64,000 nucleotides of DNA, from NCBI GenBank assembly GCA_043228905.1, contig JBHGNT010000012.1, positions 5,518,001-5,582,000 of the forward strand. Reading direction: 5' to 3'. The notes below the pieces were generated by a model, which had not been told where the DNA came from, searched no databases, and saw nothing but the letters and a program-made list of their open reading frames with translations. The position numbers and the translations under genes were made by a program. How positions within the stretch are numbered: position 1 is the stretch's first letter; each line of letters starts with the position of its first letter. This stretch comes from Azolla caroliniana. Taxonomy: Eukaryota; Polypodiophyta. This document shows positions 10,343 to 22,716 of this stretch, in pieces.

Positions 10343-12313
10343 ATGTCTTCCATCTCTGTCGCAAGGCCTCCATTCCTGCCCCATACCTTCGATTCCCACA
10401 TTCTCCTCCGCCTTCATCATTTTTCGAAAGAGAGAATCCTCTTCCTGCAGAATATCGACCAAGACGATCAACAGGTACCATCCACTTATCCTCCTTATTC
10501 TTTTCTTTCAGTAGATCTTCTTGATTCTCGGTGTAAAGACGAAGAATCGGGTAAGCTCGAACAGGCCATCCATGTCCTGTCTCACATGCGTTCTGCCCCA
10601 TCCACAGCTGTTTACATAAACCTTCTGAAAGGATGTATCAGCGAGAAGTCTCTATCATACGCAAGACATGTTTATTCACATCTTGTTAAGCATAGATCAC
10701 ATCCTGTGTGCAATGGTTTGCTTGGAGACTACGTTGTAGAGGCATTTTCAACATGTGGCTCTCTCGATGAAGCTTACCGTGTCTCACAAAGATTACCCAG
10801 AAGAAGTGTGTTTTGTTGGACATCTATTATCTCTTCTTGTGCAAATTCTGGCCGAGTTCATGAAGCTTTGTCTCTATATCGAGAGATGAAGGCTGAAGGT
10901 ATAGAACCCAATCATTCAACCTTTGCTTCTCTTTTCAAAGCCTGTGGTAGTATTCCTCACTATGAAGAGGGTAAAAAATTGCATAAACTCGCACTGAAGA
11001 GAGGATTTGCTTCTGATGCCTTTGTTGGCACTGCTCTTATGAATATGTACAACAAATTCGGCAACATTTCCGACGCGGAAAGTGTGTTTAGAGATATGTC
11101 AAGACATGATATCATATCGTGGACGACCATGCTTACACTGTATGTTGATAATGGCTATGGAGAAAAGGCTTTACAACTATACAGAGAGATGCAAGTCAGG
11201 TGTGGTAGTGCTCTTCTAGATGACCGAGTATTTGTGGTTTCTCTTCAAGCGTGTGGCATTCTTGCCGAAGAGGAGGAGGCTTTGATCATAGATGGCCGAC
11301 CAATTAAACTCATGTCTCTAGATATCACGAAGGCATTACATGCCGATGCTTGTCAGAAGGGATATGGATCTAATGTCTACGTTTGCACTACGCTCGTGAA
11401 TACATATGGCAAATGTGGGGATGTTTCCCTTGCCGAGCAAGTGTTCAATGGGTTATCTGAACGCAACATTGTCTCATGGAATGCAATGTTTTCAACATAT
11501 GTTGACCTTAGGTTAGGGGAGAAAGCTTTGCATCTATACCAATGCATGCAAAAAGAGCAAGTAGGACCTGATGATGTCACCTTCAAATGCATTCTGCAAG
11601 CATGTAGCGAAACCGGAAGCTTAGAATTTTGCAAACATGTCCATTTTCATATCATAACAATGGGGTATGATTACGATCCCTCTGTGACCTCAACTCTAAT
11701 TCATGGCTATGGAAGCTGTGGTAGTATGGTTGATGCGGAAGCTACATTTCATCTTCTTTCTACGCATGATACAGTGTCTTGGTCTGCTTTCATTTCTAGC
11801 CACACAGGTGAAGGAAATTGTGTAGCTAGCTTGAATATGTATATGATGTCACAATTTTCAGGAGTACAACCCAATGAGATTACCTTTACTGCGGTGCTTG
11901 TAGCCTGTAGTCATGCTGGCTTGGTTATGGAAGGTCTCCATTTCTTCAGTTTTGTTACGAGACATGATAGTACTGGCTCTATAACGCTAAATCTGAAGCA
12001 TTTTAGCACAATGGTTGACTTATTAGGTCGTGCTGGTAATTTCAAGGTGCTAAAGAATATGTTGGAGATGATGCCGATGAGGGCTGATTTGACCTTCTGG
12101 TTGTGTTTGTTGAATGTATGCAGAATACATGGCAATGTCGACCTTGGAGAAAAGGTGTTCGATCATGCGGTGTCTCTGCAACCGGAGCACCCTGCAGCAT
12201 ATGTTTTTATGTCGAATATTTATGCTGATGCTGGACTACAAGAGTGTGTAACTGAGCTAAAACGTTCGATGCGAATGCTAGGCTTTGAAGGAGTTTGGAA
12301 ACAGCTTGAATGA
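10343..12313 (+). CDS. PLS-type pentatricopeptide repeat (PPR) protein
   Basis: An intronless frame of 656 residues. After a basic, serine-rich N-terminus (possible organelle transit peptide) come tandem PPR units with alternating lengths. Clear examples begin at ARHVYSHLVKH, FCWTSIISSCANSGRVHEA, FVGTALMNMYNKFGNISDA, ISWTTMLTLYVDNGYGEKA, NTYGKCGDVSLAEQVF and VSWNAMFSTYVDLRLGEKA. The C-terminus has an E-like region (FWLCLLNVCRIHGNVDLGE then YVFMSNIYADAG) and stops without a DYW domain. PPR proteins bind organellar RNA and act in editing, splicing or stability; without a DYW domain this one could not deaminate RNA by itself. One spacer (about residues 310-330, rich in EEEE and IIDG) interrupts the regular array. 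The target RNA cannot be read from the sequence. Confidence 0.92.
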   Translation: MSSISVARPPFLPHTFDSHILLRLHHFSKERILFLQNIDQDDQQVPSTYPPYSFLSVDLLDSRCKDEESGKLEQAIHVLSHMRSAPSTAVYINLLKGCISEKSLSYARHVYSHLVKHRSHPVCNGLLGDYVVEAFSTCGSLDEAYRVSQRLPRRSVFCWTSIISSCANSGRVHEALSLYREMKAEGIEPNHSTFASLFKACGSIPHYEEGKKLHKLALKRGFASDAFVGTALMNMYNKFGNISDAESVFRDMSRHDIISWTTMLTLYVDNGYGEKALQLYREMQVRCGSALLDDRVFVVSLQACGILAEEEEALIIDGRPIKLMSLDITKALHADACQKGYGSNVYVCTTLVNTYGKCGDVSLAEQVFNGLSERNIVSWNAMFSTYVDLRLGEKALHLYQCMQKEQVGPDDVTFKCILQACSETGSLEFCKHVHFHIITMGYDYDPSVTSTLIHGYGSCGSMVDAEATFHLLSTHDTVSWSAFISSHTGEGNCVASLNMYMMSQFSGVQPNEITFTAVLVACSHAGLVMEGLHFFSFVTRHDSTGSITLNLKHFSTMVDLLGRAGNFKVLKNMLEMMPMRADLTFWLCLLNVCRIHGNVDLGEKVFDHAVSLQPEHPAAYVFMSNIYADAGLQECVTELKRSMRMLGFEGVWKQLE

Positions 12314-13235
12314 TCACAAGTAAATGAGTATATTATACCATGAGGATTATTGCTTTTGGAGGTTTTGTTCTCCTTCTCAAACAGAGAAATCATTGTATTG
12401 GGATGACAATGCTTTTTGATCTAGTGCCATTTGCTTTCACTATCCCATTCCATATATATTAGAAAAGCATGGGTAAAATACAAAGGTGTTGCACACATTG
12501 TTGGTGAAGGCTCAATTAAATGATGAAGATGGCGCATGTAATCATTGGGAGAGAATTTTTAATTACCGCCTTTTGGCTCAAATTGGTTGGGACTTATTGT
12601 ACAAAGCAGTAATGTAACCCTACATGCTCGACGCTGTAACAAATAAGCAATTCCTTGCAGTTAATCAGCAATTCGACAATGCAATCATTCATTGGGTTAT
12701 TGGACAATGTGAATAATCAATGTACTCTTAGGTTATGAACAGTGTTCTGGATGCACACATTTCAAAGTGACGAGTTTTCGTTATGAATCACCCACAATGT
12801 TCATAATGATGATTTCATATTAACAATTCTCCACCTCAATATGATGTTATTGGAAGTATTGTTTTGATAATGGCTAGCAAATATATTGAACTTGGATGAT
12901 AAGGCATACAAGTTATTGATCCAATTTTATGAGGCTGTCCATCTTGATGCGGTAATAGGTCCAAGGGTTTCTTTCATAATAATAAAAAAGCCTATGTGAA
13001 ATGAAGCAGAAGCAAATTATTATGTGTGATACTCATTGGCATGCAAAGCATACTTGCTTCTCATGAACATGCACTTACTATTTTGTTACATGTCAATATA
13101 TACCCTTGGGAATAGGAATCGGCAATGGTTTGGTTTTGTTCTTAAATCGGTCAAAGCTTAACCAATTTGGCCAAAGGTTTAGGAATTGGTTTAAGTAAAT
13201 TGGTTTGACCCAATCTGGTTCAGTTCGGCTTGAGA
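12314..13235. other. Intergenic DNA, no gene recognised
   Basis: AT-rich sequence downstream of the PPR gene. No coding or RNA signal that I can support. Confidence 0.4.
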
Positions 13236-13241
13236 CTTGCC

Positions 13242-13323
13242 AAACCGAGCTTAAACTGGTTTATGAAGCTCAAGCCTGAGCTGAACCGCCAAATTGTTTA
13301 AGAACAGTTTAACAGCTCGGTTT
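13242..13323. repeat. Imperfect inverted repeat (fold-back)
   Basis: The left arm AAACCGAGCTTAAACTG (13242-13258) is complementary to the right arm at 13305-13323, which has a 2-base insertion. The loop is about 46 bp. The surrounding 13110-13340 is rich in related AACCGA/TCGGTT/GGTTTA words, suggesting a decayed fold-back element. Confidence 0.6.
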
Positions 13324-13339
13324 AGGCTTGAACTGAGTT

Positions 13340-15983
13340 GTTGTTGACTCCTACTTGGGAAAACCAAGAGAATAAAATCATTTATTAATTTAATTTCCTA
13401 TGAAGAGTGTTACATAACATATTTCTTACATAAACATGTCTATTTTGCAAATGTTAATAGTGCGCACAAGAAAGTTGGTTTTTATGTTTTAGGATTTTGA
13501 GTCTACTTTATTGTCTATTGAGTCATATTGTATATGACTTAAGTCTATTTCAGATTGGGAATTTGCATGAATAATTTAATAATCTCCTTTTGCATTCATG
13601 TGAACGTATTTGATTAGCATGTAGGAGTAGATAAAGAAAGTCTATATGACTATTAGACTAAAGTGTATATGGTTTTTTAAAATGTGAATACAATATTAGA
13701 TTGATGGTCAAGAGAAAGGCGTAGTCATGTGTGGCTCATGTAATTTTCTAAAGGTTGCTCCATTGTTTAAGTAGGGAGCATGTGTATGTGTATCCAACTT
13801 TGACATGCGTGCATATAGAAGAGGAACATATTTTATTACAATCCCTTAGAAATTTAGTATGACTAATAAAACCAAAATGATCGAGTGGGTGAGAGAGTGG
13901 GGGAAAGTAAGTATGTGATGCTAGGTTACAAATGTTACAAGATATTTTTAAAATAGGATATTTGAAGGCCAAGTACAAGTAAGAATCTCGAACATAAACA
14001 TTCAAAATACATATGTACATATATGAAAAACATATTTAAATGCCATAAAGACTATATCTATACTGACTTTTATGCAATTTATGATAGATGTCGTTAGCTA
14101 CACATGTACGTGGAATAATTAAAGTATTGTAGTACTCCCTATTGCAATGTATGGAGTGCACTCGTGACCTCGTCTTTAGTTCAACATGAGATCTTGTTGC
14201 TCTTATAAATGCATGTAGTGTCTTGTGAACACATTATGCCTTGTGACCATGTAGGTCTTATTTTGAACACATTGCTCTTATATTAGCACATGGGCCATCT
14301 TCTCCTCTCAAACATGTGCTTGATTTTATGTGAATGCGCAAGTTTGGTGTTGAATATACAAGTGTCATTGTGCAGCACAATATCAACAATTCTTGATTGA
14401 TGTGAGGATTTTTGAATTGTCACTTTGGTGTTGTTCCTACCATGCAATGCAAAAAACCAAGTTAACTTACCAATGTTAAAACACTTATATTAAGGCTTAT
14501 CTTTGGGCAGGGAGAGTATTGTTGATGTGGTAACTCCTTAAAGTAGGTAGTAGTTTTGCCTCTACGCAGTTCACCACGAAATTTCTAGAAAGGGCATCTC
14601 TAGATGGAGTAGATTTGGGACATGGTTTGATCATTACGTTTTTTGATCCCTTTATCTCCATGACATGGGTTAGGCGCTCCTTTGCAATTTATTCCATGTT
14701 GCCACTTGTGATGAATACCCACCATTTTAGGTACAAACGTTTGTATAGAACTTAATTGATTTATTCTAGGCTATAAGGGTGGTTGATGTTCAGTTTTTTT
14801 ATTGGTGTTCCATTCGAGATGTCATTTGAAACTGAAAATTTCATGTTTCCTTTGGATCACTCCAAGAACCTTTATATGGACTTTTTGTACTTGATATATT
14901 CTACATTGCTTATGGCCTTACTTGTCAACCGTCATCTTGCACACAAAAACCTTGTTTTTCATAGTTTTAGTGGGAAGGATAGGTTGTTTCATTGAGGTTT
15001 GCAACTTACATTTAAGAGTTTGATGGATTCCCCCATGAGTCAGTAGTTAGAATGAGGTGTTTCCTTTCTTACACATTTCTACCTTTTTCAAATCCCCTTA
15101 ACTATTAGTTTGTGGACATTCACCCATTTAGGTGTCTTTTTTGCCATAGTTTTCTCTACTAGATTCAGTATCATGCACGTGGGCACACTAATCAATTGGT
15201 TTAATTAATCTATTTTGACACCAACTTGGCCTTTGTCGTAGTTTCGAGTATCAGTTGTATCCCCATGGATAGAATGTCAAAGATGATTTTTCAATGTTGA
15301 CACACAATTATTCTTGTTTGATCATCTTTATGGGCATTTATAAATATAATTCTAGTGCTTGTGTGCTCACCTTTTTTGCACTAAACCATGTTATTATTAA
15401 AGTATTCTATGAAGATGGCCCTCATGTATGGCATGCTTTTTTCGACAATGTTCATAACTCACATGTGATTAATCCTAGAGAGAAGATCGAATTTATCTAA
15501 CTTTCTTGGAAAATTTGGAGTTCAAATAGTGTAGGTTGAACCAAACCTCAAAATAGGGCACTACCATGTTAGCGTCAATGTCGACTAAAGTTGTAACAAC
15601 TACCTTGACAATGGGAGGCAGAGGGGAACCAACTTTGGTTGCATTGCACGGTTGTCATGTTATTGACGCATATTTGTTTTTTGGTTCATTTAAGTGTTGT
15701 TTGTCTAGGTTTGAGAAGGGTGTATGGGAGACACTAGATGTTGGGCTTGTTGGTATTTGTGCATAGAATTCTACGATAGTAATAAAACACGATATGGTTG
15801 CCTCCTCTTCATTGCAACAGTTAGTGCCTATAGGATACATCCCATCTCACCATACACCACATGCAAACCCGATTCATAACATAATCGTGGTAACTGAGGA
15901 ACAAGTGCAAAACAAGTTCGATTGGTTGGGTATTAAGATTTACTACTCAATTCTACAGATGTTGCGTAATCAACTACCAAGTT
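13340..15983. other. Intergenic DNA, no gene recognised
   Basis: AT-rich. Short open frames only, none recognisable. Confidence 0.4.
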
Positions 15984-16032
15984 TGGTCCGTTAGGTCATG
16001 TTTGACATACGAGGATGAAAATAAAATCTACT
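15984..16032 (+). repeat. LINE-type 3' tail copy
   Basis: GGTCCGTTAGGTCATGTTTG, then a GAGGATGAAAATAAAATCTA-like end and CT repeats. It matches the 3' tails at 1675-1735, 3629-3690 and 26353-26415. No LINE coding sequence is recognisable directly upstream. Confidence 0.55.
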
Positions 16033-16688
16033 TCTCTCTCACAAAAGAGATGATATATTGAAACACCACAATACAAAACAAAACCCTAGATGTTACTACA
16101 ACAATGAGCATCTTATTGGTGTTTGTAAGACTAGTGGAAAACAAAGGCAACTTGTGTGAGGAGTTAGGACTAGGTGCTCCTAGAGCTCAATTGTGAGGAT
16201 AGCTAAATCATATACCCTTCTAGCCACACCAACCCATCACAAACACAACATAGTTTCTCATGCTTTTCTGATGCTGGCGATGTTACCATAGATGTGGGTT
16301 GCGAGAAGTTGCTGAATCGTTGTGTTTTTTTGTCCAGTGTATGAACCTATTGTCATTGGTGGGACTCCATTTTCCACGGAGGCAGGGCAGGCCATACAAA
16401 GGAGAAGAGAACCCATTTTCTCATACGCTAATACCCCAAGGTGGCCAAGACGCGAGTTGATATGATGGCAAGAGGGTAAAGAAAGCTCTTTGTGTGGTGA
16501 TCAAGGAGGGCCTGACCCGAGCCCGGAAGAGGGGGCAGCCAATAAAGCTATAAGAGATTTTAGCGGTTGGTCAGTTAGAACTTAGAATGTAACTAATGCT
16601 ATATAGATTGCCTCTCGAAATTCTCTATGTTGGCTCTTTAGGGATAGAGCGCTAAATTTGGAGTGGTGGTCAGGGGTATTTGTGGAAT

Positions 16689-16698
16689 TATATAAAAG
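16689..16698 (+). promoter_or_regulatory. TATA box of the PRMT3 gene
   Basis: TATATAAAAG, 91 bp upstream of the ATG. It is followed by a CT-rich leader (16720-16736) and a telo-box-like TAGGGTTTT just before the start codon (16777-16785), a combination common in plant genes for translation and growth. Confidence 0.65.
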
Positions 16699-16788
16699 CA
16701 AACCCGCCCCCATCTCGGTCTCTCTCTCTCTCTGGCTTCTTTGCATTTGAGCTTCTCTCTCCATCTTCCATTTTCTAGGGTTTTGGCG

Positions 16789-19700
16789 ATGGCGTCTGCA
16801 TCAGAGCTACCTCCCCCTCCACCCGCGTTACTGAGCGATGGAGAATCAGAATCAGAAGAATCAGAAATTACCGAAGATGAAGAAGGGGACGAAGAAGAAG
16901 AAGAAGAGGAGGAGGAGGAGGAGGAGGAGGAGGAGGATGAAGAAGTTCTTTGCCTTTTCTGCACGTCTCGTTTCGCTTCCCCTTCTTCTGTTCTCCACCA
17001 TTGCTCTGTTGACCATGGGTTTGATCTCGCTCGCCTCAGAGAACGGCTTGGGTTGGATTTCTACGATTGCATGCGCCTTATCAACTATATTCGATCTCAG
17101 GTATGCGTATTTTTGTTCTTCTCTTCCATCTCTCTTGAAGATTTCTCTGTTGTTTTAAAAGTTGACTATAATGCTTGAACATAAAGCAAAAATCTCTGCA
17201 AAAAAGAACTAAATTTTATAAATTTCGAGTGAGAGACTATTGCTTTTTGTTAATCAAGTTGTATCCGTAAGTTAGGATGTGAAACAAGCAAACATTAGTA
17301 TTTTCTGTCTTTGTCTAGTGACATACCCCGAGAAATGTTAATTATTTCTGTAAAGAAGTTCATCCTCCATATTTATAGATCAAATCCTGTTTAATTCTTC
17401 ATTAAACAAACACCAGAATTTTGTGATTAATGTCAATGCCTTGTGGAAAGATCTCACAATATTTCTCTTTTGATTCTGAGGAGAATTTTGATTGGGGAAT
17501 TTTTTCCCCTTACACTAGTTGGCCTTGCTTTCAAATTTTGATCTCATGGAATAGGAAGTTATGAGAATGTGGTAAGGGCTATAGGTCTTTAGCAGAGATT
17601 ATATGTATATTTAATATAATGCTTCTTTATTCCCTTTTAAACGCTAGTTCAAAAATTCTTTGCAGTGAACGAGGACACCAGGTTTCGGAATGACAGATCT
17701 GTCGTTCTTCTTGTGATTGATTTGGGATAATAATAAAATAGATTTGAGGGTCTTTTAGTGTCAAATTTATTGATACATAAAATAGATTATTATGTTTGGA
17801 AGTACTCATTTGCATGGCTTACGATAACGTTCACTGGTTTTAGGTTGCATTGGATGCTTCATGGACTTGCGGAGGTATATTAGAGTGTGAAGCTTCTCAT
17901 CACACGAATGAGAAATGCTCTTTGGTGAAGTACCCTTGGCAAGATGATAAATATTTAACTCCTTTTCTGGAGAATGATCCATTGCTTTACGGTTTTGAGG
18001 TAGAGATGGAGGATGAGACCGAGGAGAAATTGTACTCAAATAAAGAGATTGTGTCTATGCTGGACAGCAAGGAAGTCGAAAGCTTTATGTCAATGGCAAG
18101 TCCTGAAAATAGTATAAATGATATTGTTGGATGTGTTAAGGATGAAATGAAAGGTTTAGCCATTGATAACTTGTGTAGAATTGATATTATTACAAAGACA
18201 AGCAATGGTTCATCTACATCTTTGGATAATCATGTAAATTTTGAGGCAACGCATCTTTCCTCCCTGAAAGTAGATGATGTTATGGTCACAAAGAAAATGC
18301 AGAAGGAGAACCGGAAAGTCTCTTTTGCACAAGTTGCTGCAAAAGAGAGATACAGCATTAATCAGACTTATTTCGGTTCTTACAGTACATTTGGCATCCA
18401 CAGGGAAATGCTTAGTGACAAGGTATGTCCATGTTAACTGAAGATGATGACATAAAGGTCTAGATTTATGATTAATGTATTGGTTATTTTTATCTTGACA
18501 GATTCGGACCGATGCTTATGAACATGCTATTGTGAGGAATCCATCATTGTTTGAAGATGCAATTGTCATGGATTTAGGATGTGGAACTGGCATATTAAGG
18601 TATACAATCTGTTCTGGCCTTAACTAATCAAGGAAAAATCCCGAGATAGCCTTGGATTTTGTCAAATGCCTCAGAGTTTTTTTTTGTTATTTTCCTAATG
18701 CTTGTAGTAACTCCATTTCTCATTTTTCGGGGTGAACCAGGTGCATTTGGGGAAATATTGAAAACTCAGGGGCATTTTTGGGAAAATAAATAAAGACCAA
18801 AGGGCATTTCAGAAATTTCCCCTTCATATTAACCTGTGAATATTCTAGTGAATTTGAGATCTTGGGTTTCTTTTTTTACTGCAACATCTGCAGTCTGTTT
18901 GCAGCAAAGGCTGGAGCTAAGGAGGTTGTAGCTGTGGAGGGAAGCAAAAGGATGGCTTCCATTGCTCAGCAGGTCAGAATTTGTGCTCCTCATACTTATT
19001 TGATACTTATTTCTCATATGCCCCTAATTTTCTGTGTTTTTTTTCCTAAATGCTCCCTCTTAACACCCTCTCAAACAAGGTGTGGTACTGGACATCAAAT
19101 CATCCTCTTTTCCTCACATAAGTGTGCCACTTGAGTGTAATATATCCCCTTTACCCTTTAGTTCAGGGTTTGATGTGTTTGGGGATCATTTGAGCCCATA
19201 AAGAAAAAATATGGATATCTCTGAGTGTTTTTCATTAATTTTCCATTGTATGAATGTTCATAATGTAGGATCATGTATATGTCTGTCTTTCCTTGTTGTA
19301 GATTGCTCAAGCAAATGGCTACTGTAAAGATCAGAAAGAAGGTATTGTCCGAAGAGAAAGGGAGGTGATTGATGTGGTTCAAGGAATGGTAGAAGAGCTA
19401 GATTTGAAATATGACAGGGTTGATGTGATAGTGAGTGAGTGGATGGGTTACTGTCTCTTGTTTGAATCGATGCTGAACTCTGTTATTTATGCTCGAGATC
19501 GATGGTTGAAGCCAGGGGGTGCAATTCTTCCCGACATTGCAAAGATGGTATGTTTTTTGGGAAATACCCCAGTGTTTTGGTGATCTACCAGAATACTCCC
19601 AAATTAAAAGGAATTTCACTCTGTTGAACAGATTTTACCCCTAAAGGTTGGTATTCTGGTATACCTGAAGAGATGATATAGTTGCATATGAATACAGTAT

Positions 19701-20453
19701 GTTGCAGGATTTGGAGTAGGAGGTACGAGTCTGCAATTCTGGGAAAATGTGTATGGATTTGATATGAAATGTATTGGAAAAGAAGTCCTGGAGGATGCTG
19801 CAACATCACCCATAGTGGACACAATTGAGAGTAAAGAGATAGTAACAGATAGATGTCTACTTCAAGTATTGATCTACCTTTGTTCTGATTTAATTTTTTT
19901 AAAATTTTCAACATTGTCTGATTGATCTTACTCTTAATTATGCCAGGAATTTGACCTTGTAAGTATGACTCATAATGATGTTGACTTCACATCTTCATTT
20001 GAACTACATCCAAATGCGTGTACTACATCACAAGAGTCTACAGAGGGCAAAGAATGTAACAGAAATACAATCAACAAATGTAATGGGAAAACCAATGACT
20101 GCATGTGGTGTTATGGATTGGTAATATGGTTCGATACCCATTTCACGGATCGGTTTTGCAAAGAAAACCCTGTCATTTTATCCACATCTCCTTATACACC
20201 GAAGACACACTGGTCACAAACGTTGCTAACATTTCGAGAACCGATATGTTTATCTTCTATGAAGAAATATGAAGAATATATACCTCAAGGTGGTAATGTT
20301 GGTACAGCCGACTCACCGGCAACATGCATTAAAGGTCGTATAAGCATAGCTCGAAGCTCGAGACACAGAAGTATTGATATTTCGCTCGAGACTAGTGCCA
20401 TTGGAGTGAAAGGAGTCTCACATCAATGGCCAGTGCAAATTTTTGATATGTAA
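16789..20453 (+). CDS. PRMT3: Protein arginine N-methyltransferase 3 (PRMT3-type, zinc-finger)
   Basis: Seven exons with GT/AG junctions and continuous frame: 16789-17100, 17844-18422, 18502-18599, 18894-18972, 19302-19547, 19698-19865 and 19947-20453; 662 residues. An acidic N-terminus with 15 consecutive Glu (35-49) precedes a C2H2 finger (C55, C58, H71, H76), the hallmark of PRMT3. After a long linker comes the class I methyltransferase core: SAM-binding VMDLGCGTG (319-327), the double-E loop SEWMGYCLLFE (401-411, Glu402 and Glu411) and the THW loop (581-583) in the beta barrel. All key residues are present. The family transfers methyl groups from SAM to arginine; PRMT3 is cytosolic and known to modify ribosomal protein uS5 (RPS2) and act in ribosome biogenesis. 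The ATG at 16789 is preferred because it follows the TATA box and leader. Confidence 0.95.
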
Positions 20454-22600
20454 ACTTATCCTTTCAGGAATGAAGGTTATGACTTTCTCTCTAAAATGTA
20501 AGACCTTTTGATTTCTACAAAGACTTTGTAAAATCAAAATTTTGAGGTTTACACATCATGTACGGGATTAATGAAAAATTTCTTGTTTGAGTCTTTCTTT
20601 CTAATATGCAATTGGTCAAAGTTTTGAGGTTTAATTCCATAAAGATATGTATGGACTTTTTTGTTGTCGCCTATTCTGCAGGTTTATTCTGCATTGCCAA
20701 GATTTTGAAATGCATTTATTGAGCTAGGAGATTAAGATTCATTCTACATATGCCCTAAATATTCTGACCAAGTCACATGTCTTTCCTTCTGTTTCATGTG
20801 TTAGCTTCTTTCAGAGAATGCAGGTAATTAGAATTGGAGCTACATTTTATTTGTGACCTGATGAGTTTGGGATGGTGTTTTGCATTTGTAATCAATCAAG
20901 TATTGACATTGTAGATTTTGTATAGTGCCTTGCTGCTAAGTTATATTTATTGATAGAGCACATCAACAAAAACCCCTCTAAATTTTGTTCCACCTTATAA
21001 TCATGGGATTGCACGAGACAAGAAAATGGGACACTAAAAATAACACATTTGGCATGAAGAAGGTAGCATGAATCAAAAAGAAAGAAAGCATGGGAATGAG
21101 GAACACAGTTTATGAACAAATGCATGACCAATACTTTATATAGCCATTCGTGATCATGTGGGAAACACCGTTGATTTCATTGAAAGTATGGATAGAGGTA
21201 GCTAGATAAATCTATAGATAGATAGGTGGAGATATTCTTTATTCATCTATTCTTTTCAGCCTCCCTCCACTTCTTCTTTTCTTTCTCTCTTAGTAAATCT
21301 TTAAATTTTCTTGATCACCAAATGATATAGACTCAAAGCATAGGAAACAACTCTCCTTATGTGATGTGTGTTATATGGCGATCTAGAAAACAAATGATGG
21401 ATATTTTAATGGAGAGAGGACCATATTTTGGTGAAATGAATCTCACGAGAGAAAATGATGGTGTGTAGTTTTTTAGCTTGTAAACTTCTCCAGAAGCACT
21501 ATGATATCATAGGCAAGATGTTCATGTCCATAACTTGTGGGTGTCACTCGACATGCACTCAATTATTTGCTCGTTTAAGTTGTAGGATGTCATCTATGTT
21601 GAACACCTTACTACTTGTAGCTACTAGCAACCCCAATTGCTAAACTGCCTAGCCTAAACCCACACAACATGCTCTAACTGTTTAAAGGTACCTATAAAAA
21701 ACTATAACTTTGTCGTATTTTAACCATCACAACTTCCTATTCCTAACCCTTACTAGCATTACCAATATTGAGAACATATAATCACGTCACTACTATAAAA
21801 AGCTATGCTAGAGCGTCATTCTTATTTTCTTTGAAGGACCAATTTCTTGAGCACATTAAAAAAAATTAGAAGGAAAAATCTTGCAACAAATTTTCTTTAT
21901 TTCCACGATTGCTCTTATTCACAAAATGCCCATAACCAACAATCAGAAAGAGCAATTGTGTGTCATAATTGAATACTTACATGGTCAATTCATCCTCATG
22001 TTATGTTTCTTTTCAAGGGTTAGCCATGGGCGTTCGTCAAAATAAAGGAAACTTGGGAGCATTTGTGGCAATAATGAGATATTGGGGGCTATTTTAGAGG
22101 TTTTCCACAAAAAATCATCATAATCACACATTGGGTTCCTATTTGCCCGTGTTCATTCATCCAAACATTGTTACATCAAAACATTCATCAAGAAATTGAC
22201 TTATGTTTTCGTTAGCCTTAAATGAGTATTAATATTATACAAAACATAGTTTATAAGTCTATAAATACAATTTCCCCGGTGACAAAGAAGTGAAATGATC
22301 CATTATGTAGAGAAAAACCCAACCGCCAACGCATAAAAGCTAGATGTCAAAGACGATTGATTTAACCAATAGGAAACACATTGGGAACACATCAAATTGA
22401 AAGGACCGACATAAGTGATTGATGGGTTGATGTGAAGACGAGAATACATATGTTGTCAAGTTCATCTCCATAATTTGTCGTAGTGAAAATAGGAAAGATC
22501 AATGTCAATGTAGGGATTTCGAAAATATTCTTCGATTGTGTGTGGTACCTTGGGGATGTCTTTTCTGAGCTTTAAATGGGCCTCAAAAATCCTTTACAGT
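20454..22600. other. Intergenic DNA, no gene recognised
   Basis: AT-rich sequence downstream of PRMT3. No open frame with recognisable similarity. Confidence 0.4.
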
Positions 22601-22602
22601 AA

Positions 22603-22716
22603 AGAAAATAGGGGGTGAACCTTGTACCCCGTTTCTCTCTTCCCTTCCAAGGAAAATGGAGTTTAAACTCCAGTAACGAAAATAAGAGGGAACATTGTAC
22701 CCCGTTTCTTGCTTTT
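22603..22716. repeat. Two-copy direct repeat, about 76 bp apart
   Basis: GAAAATAGGGGGTGAACCTT at about 22603 and a close variant at about 22679 are both followed by TGTACCCCGTTTCT. Confidence 0.65.

Noticed and set aside
16638-16964. Minus-strand poly-Ser frame
   Set aside because: Shadow of the GAA/GAG run that encodes poly-Glu in PRMT3.
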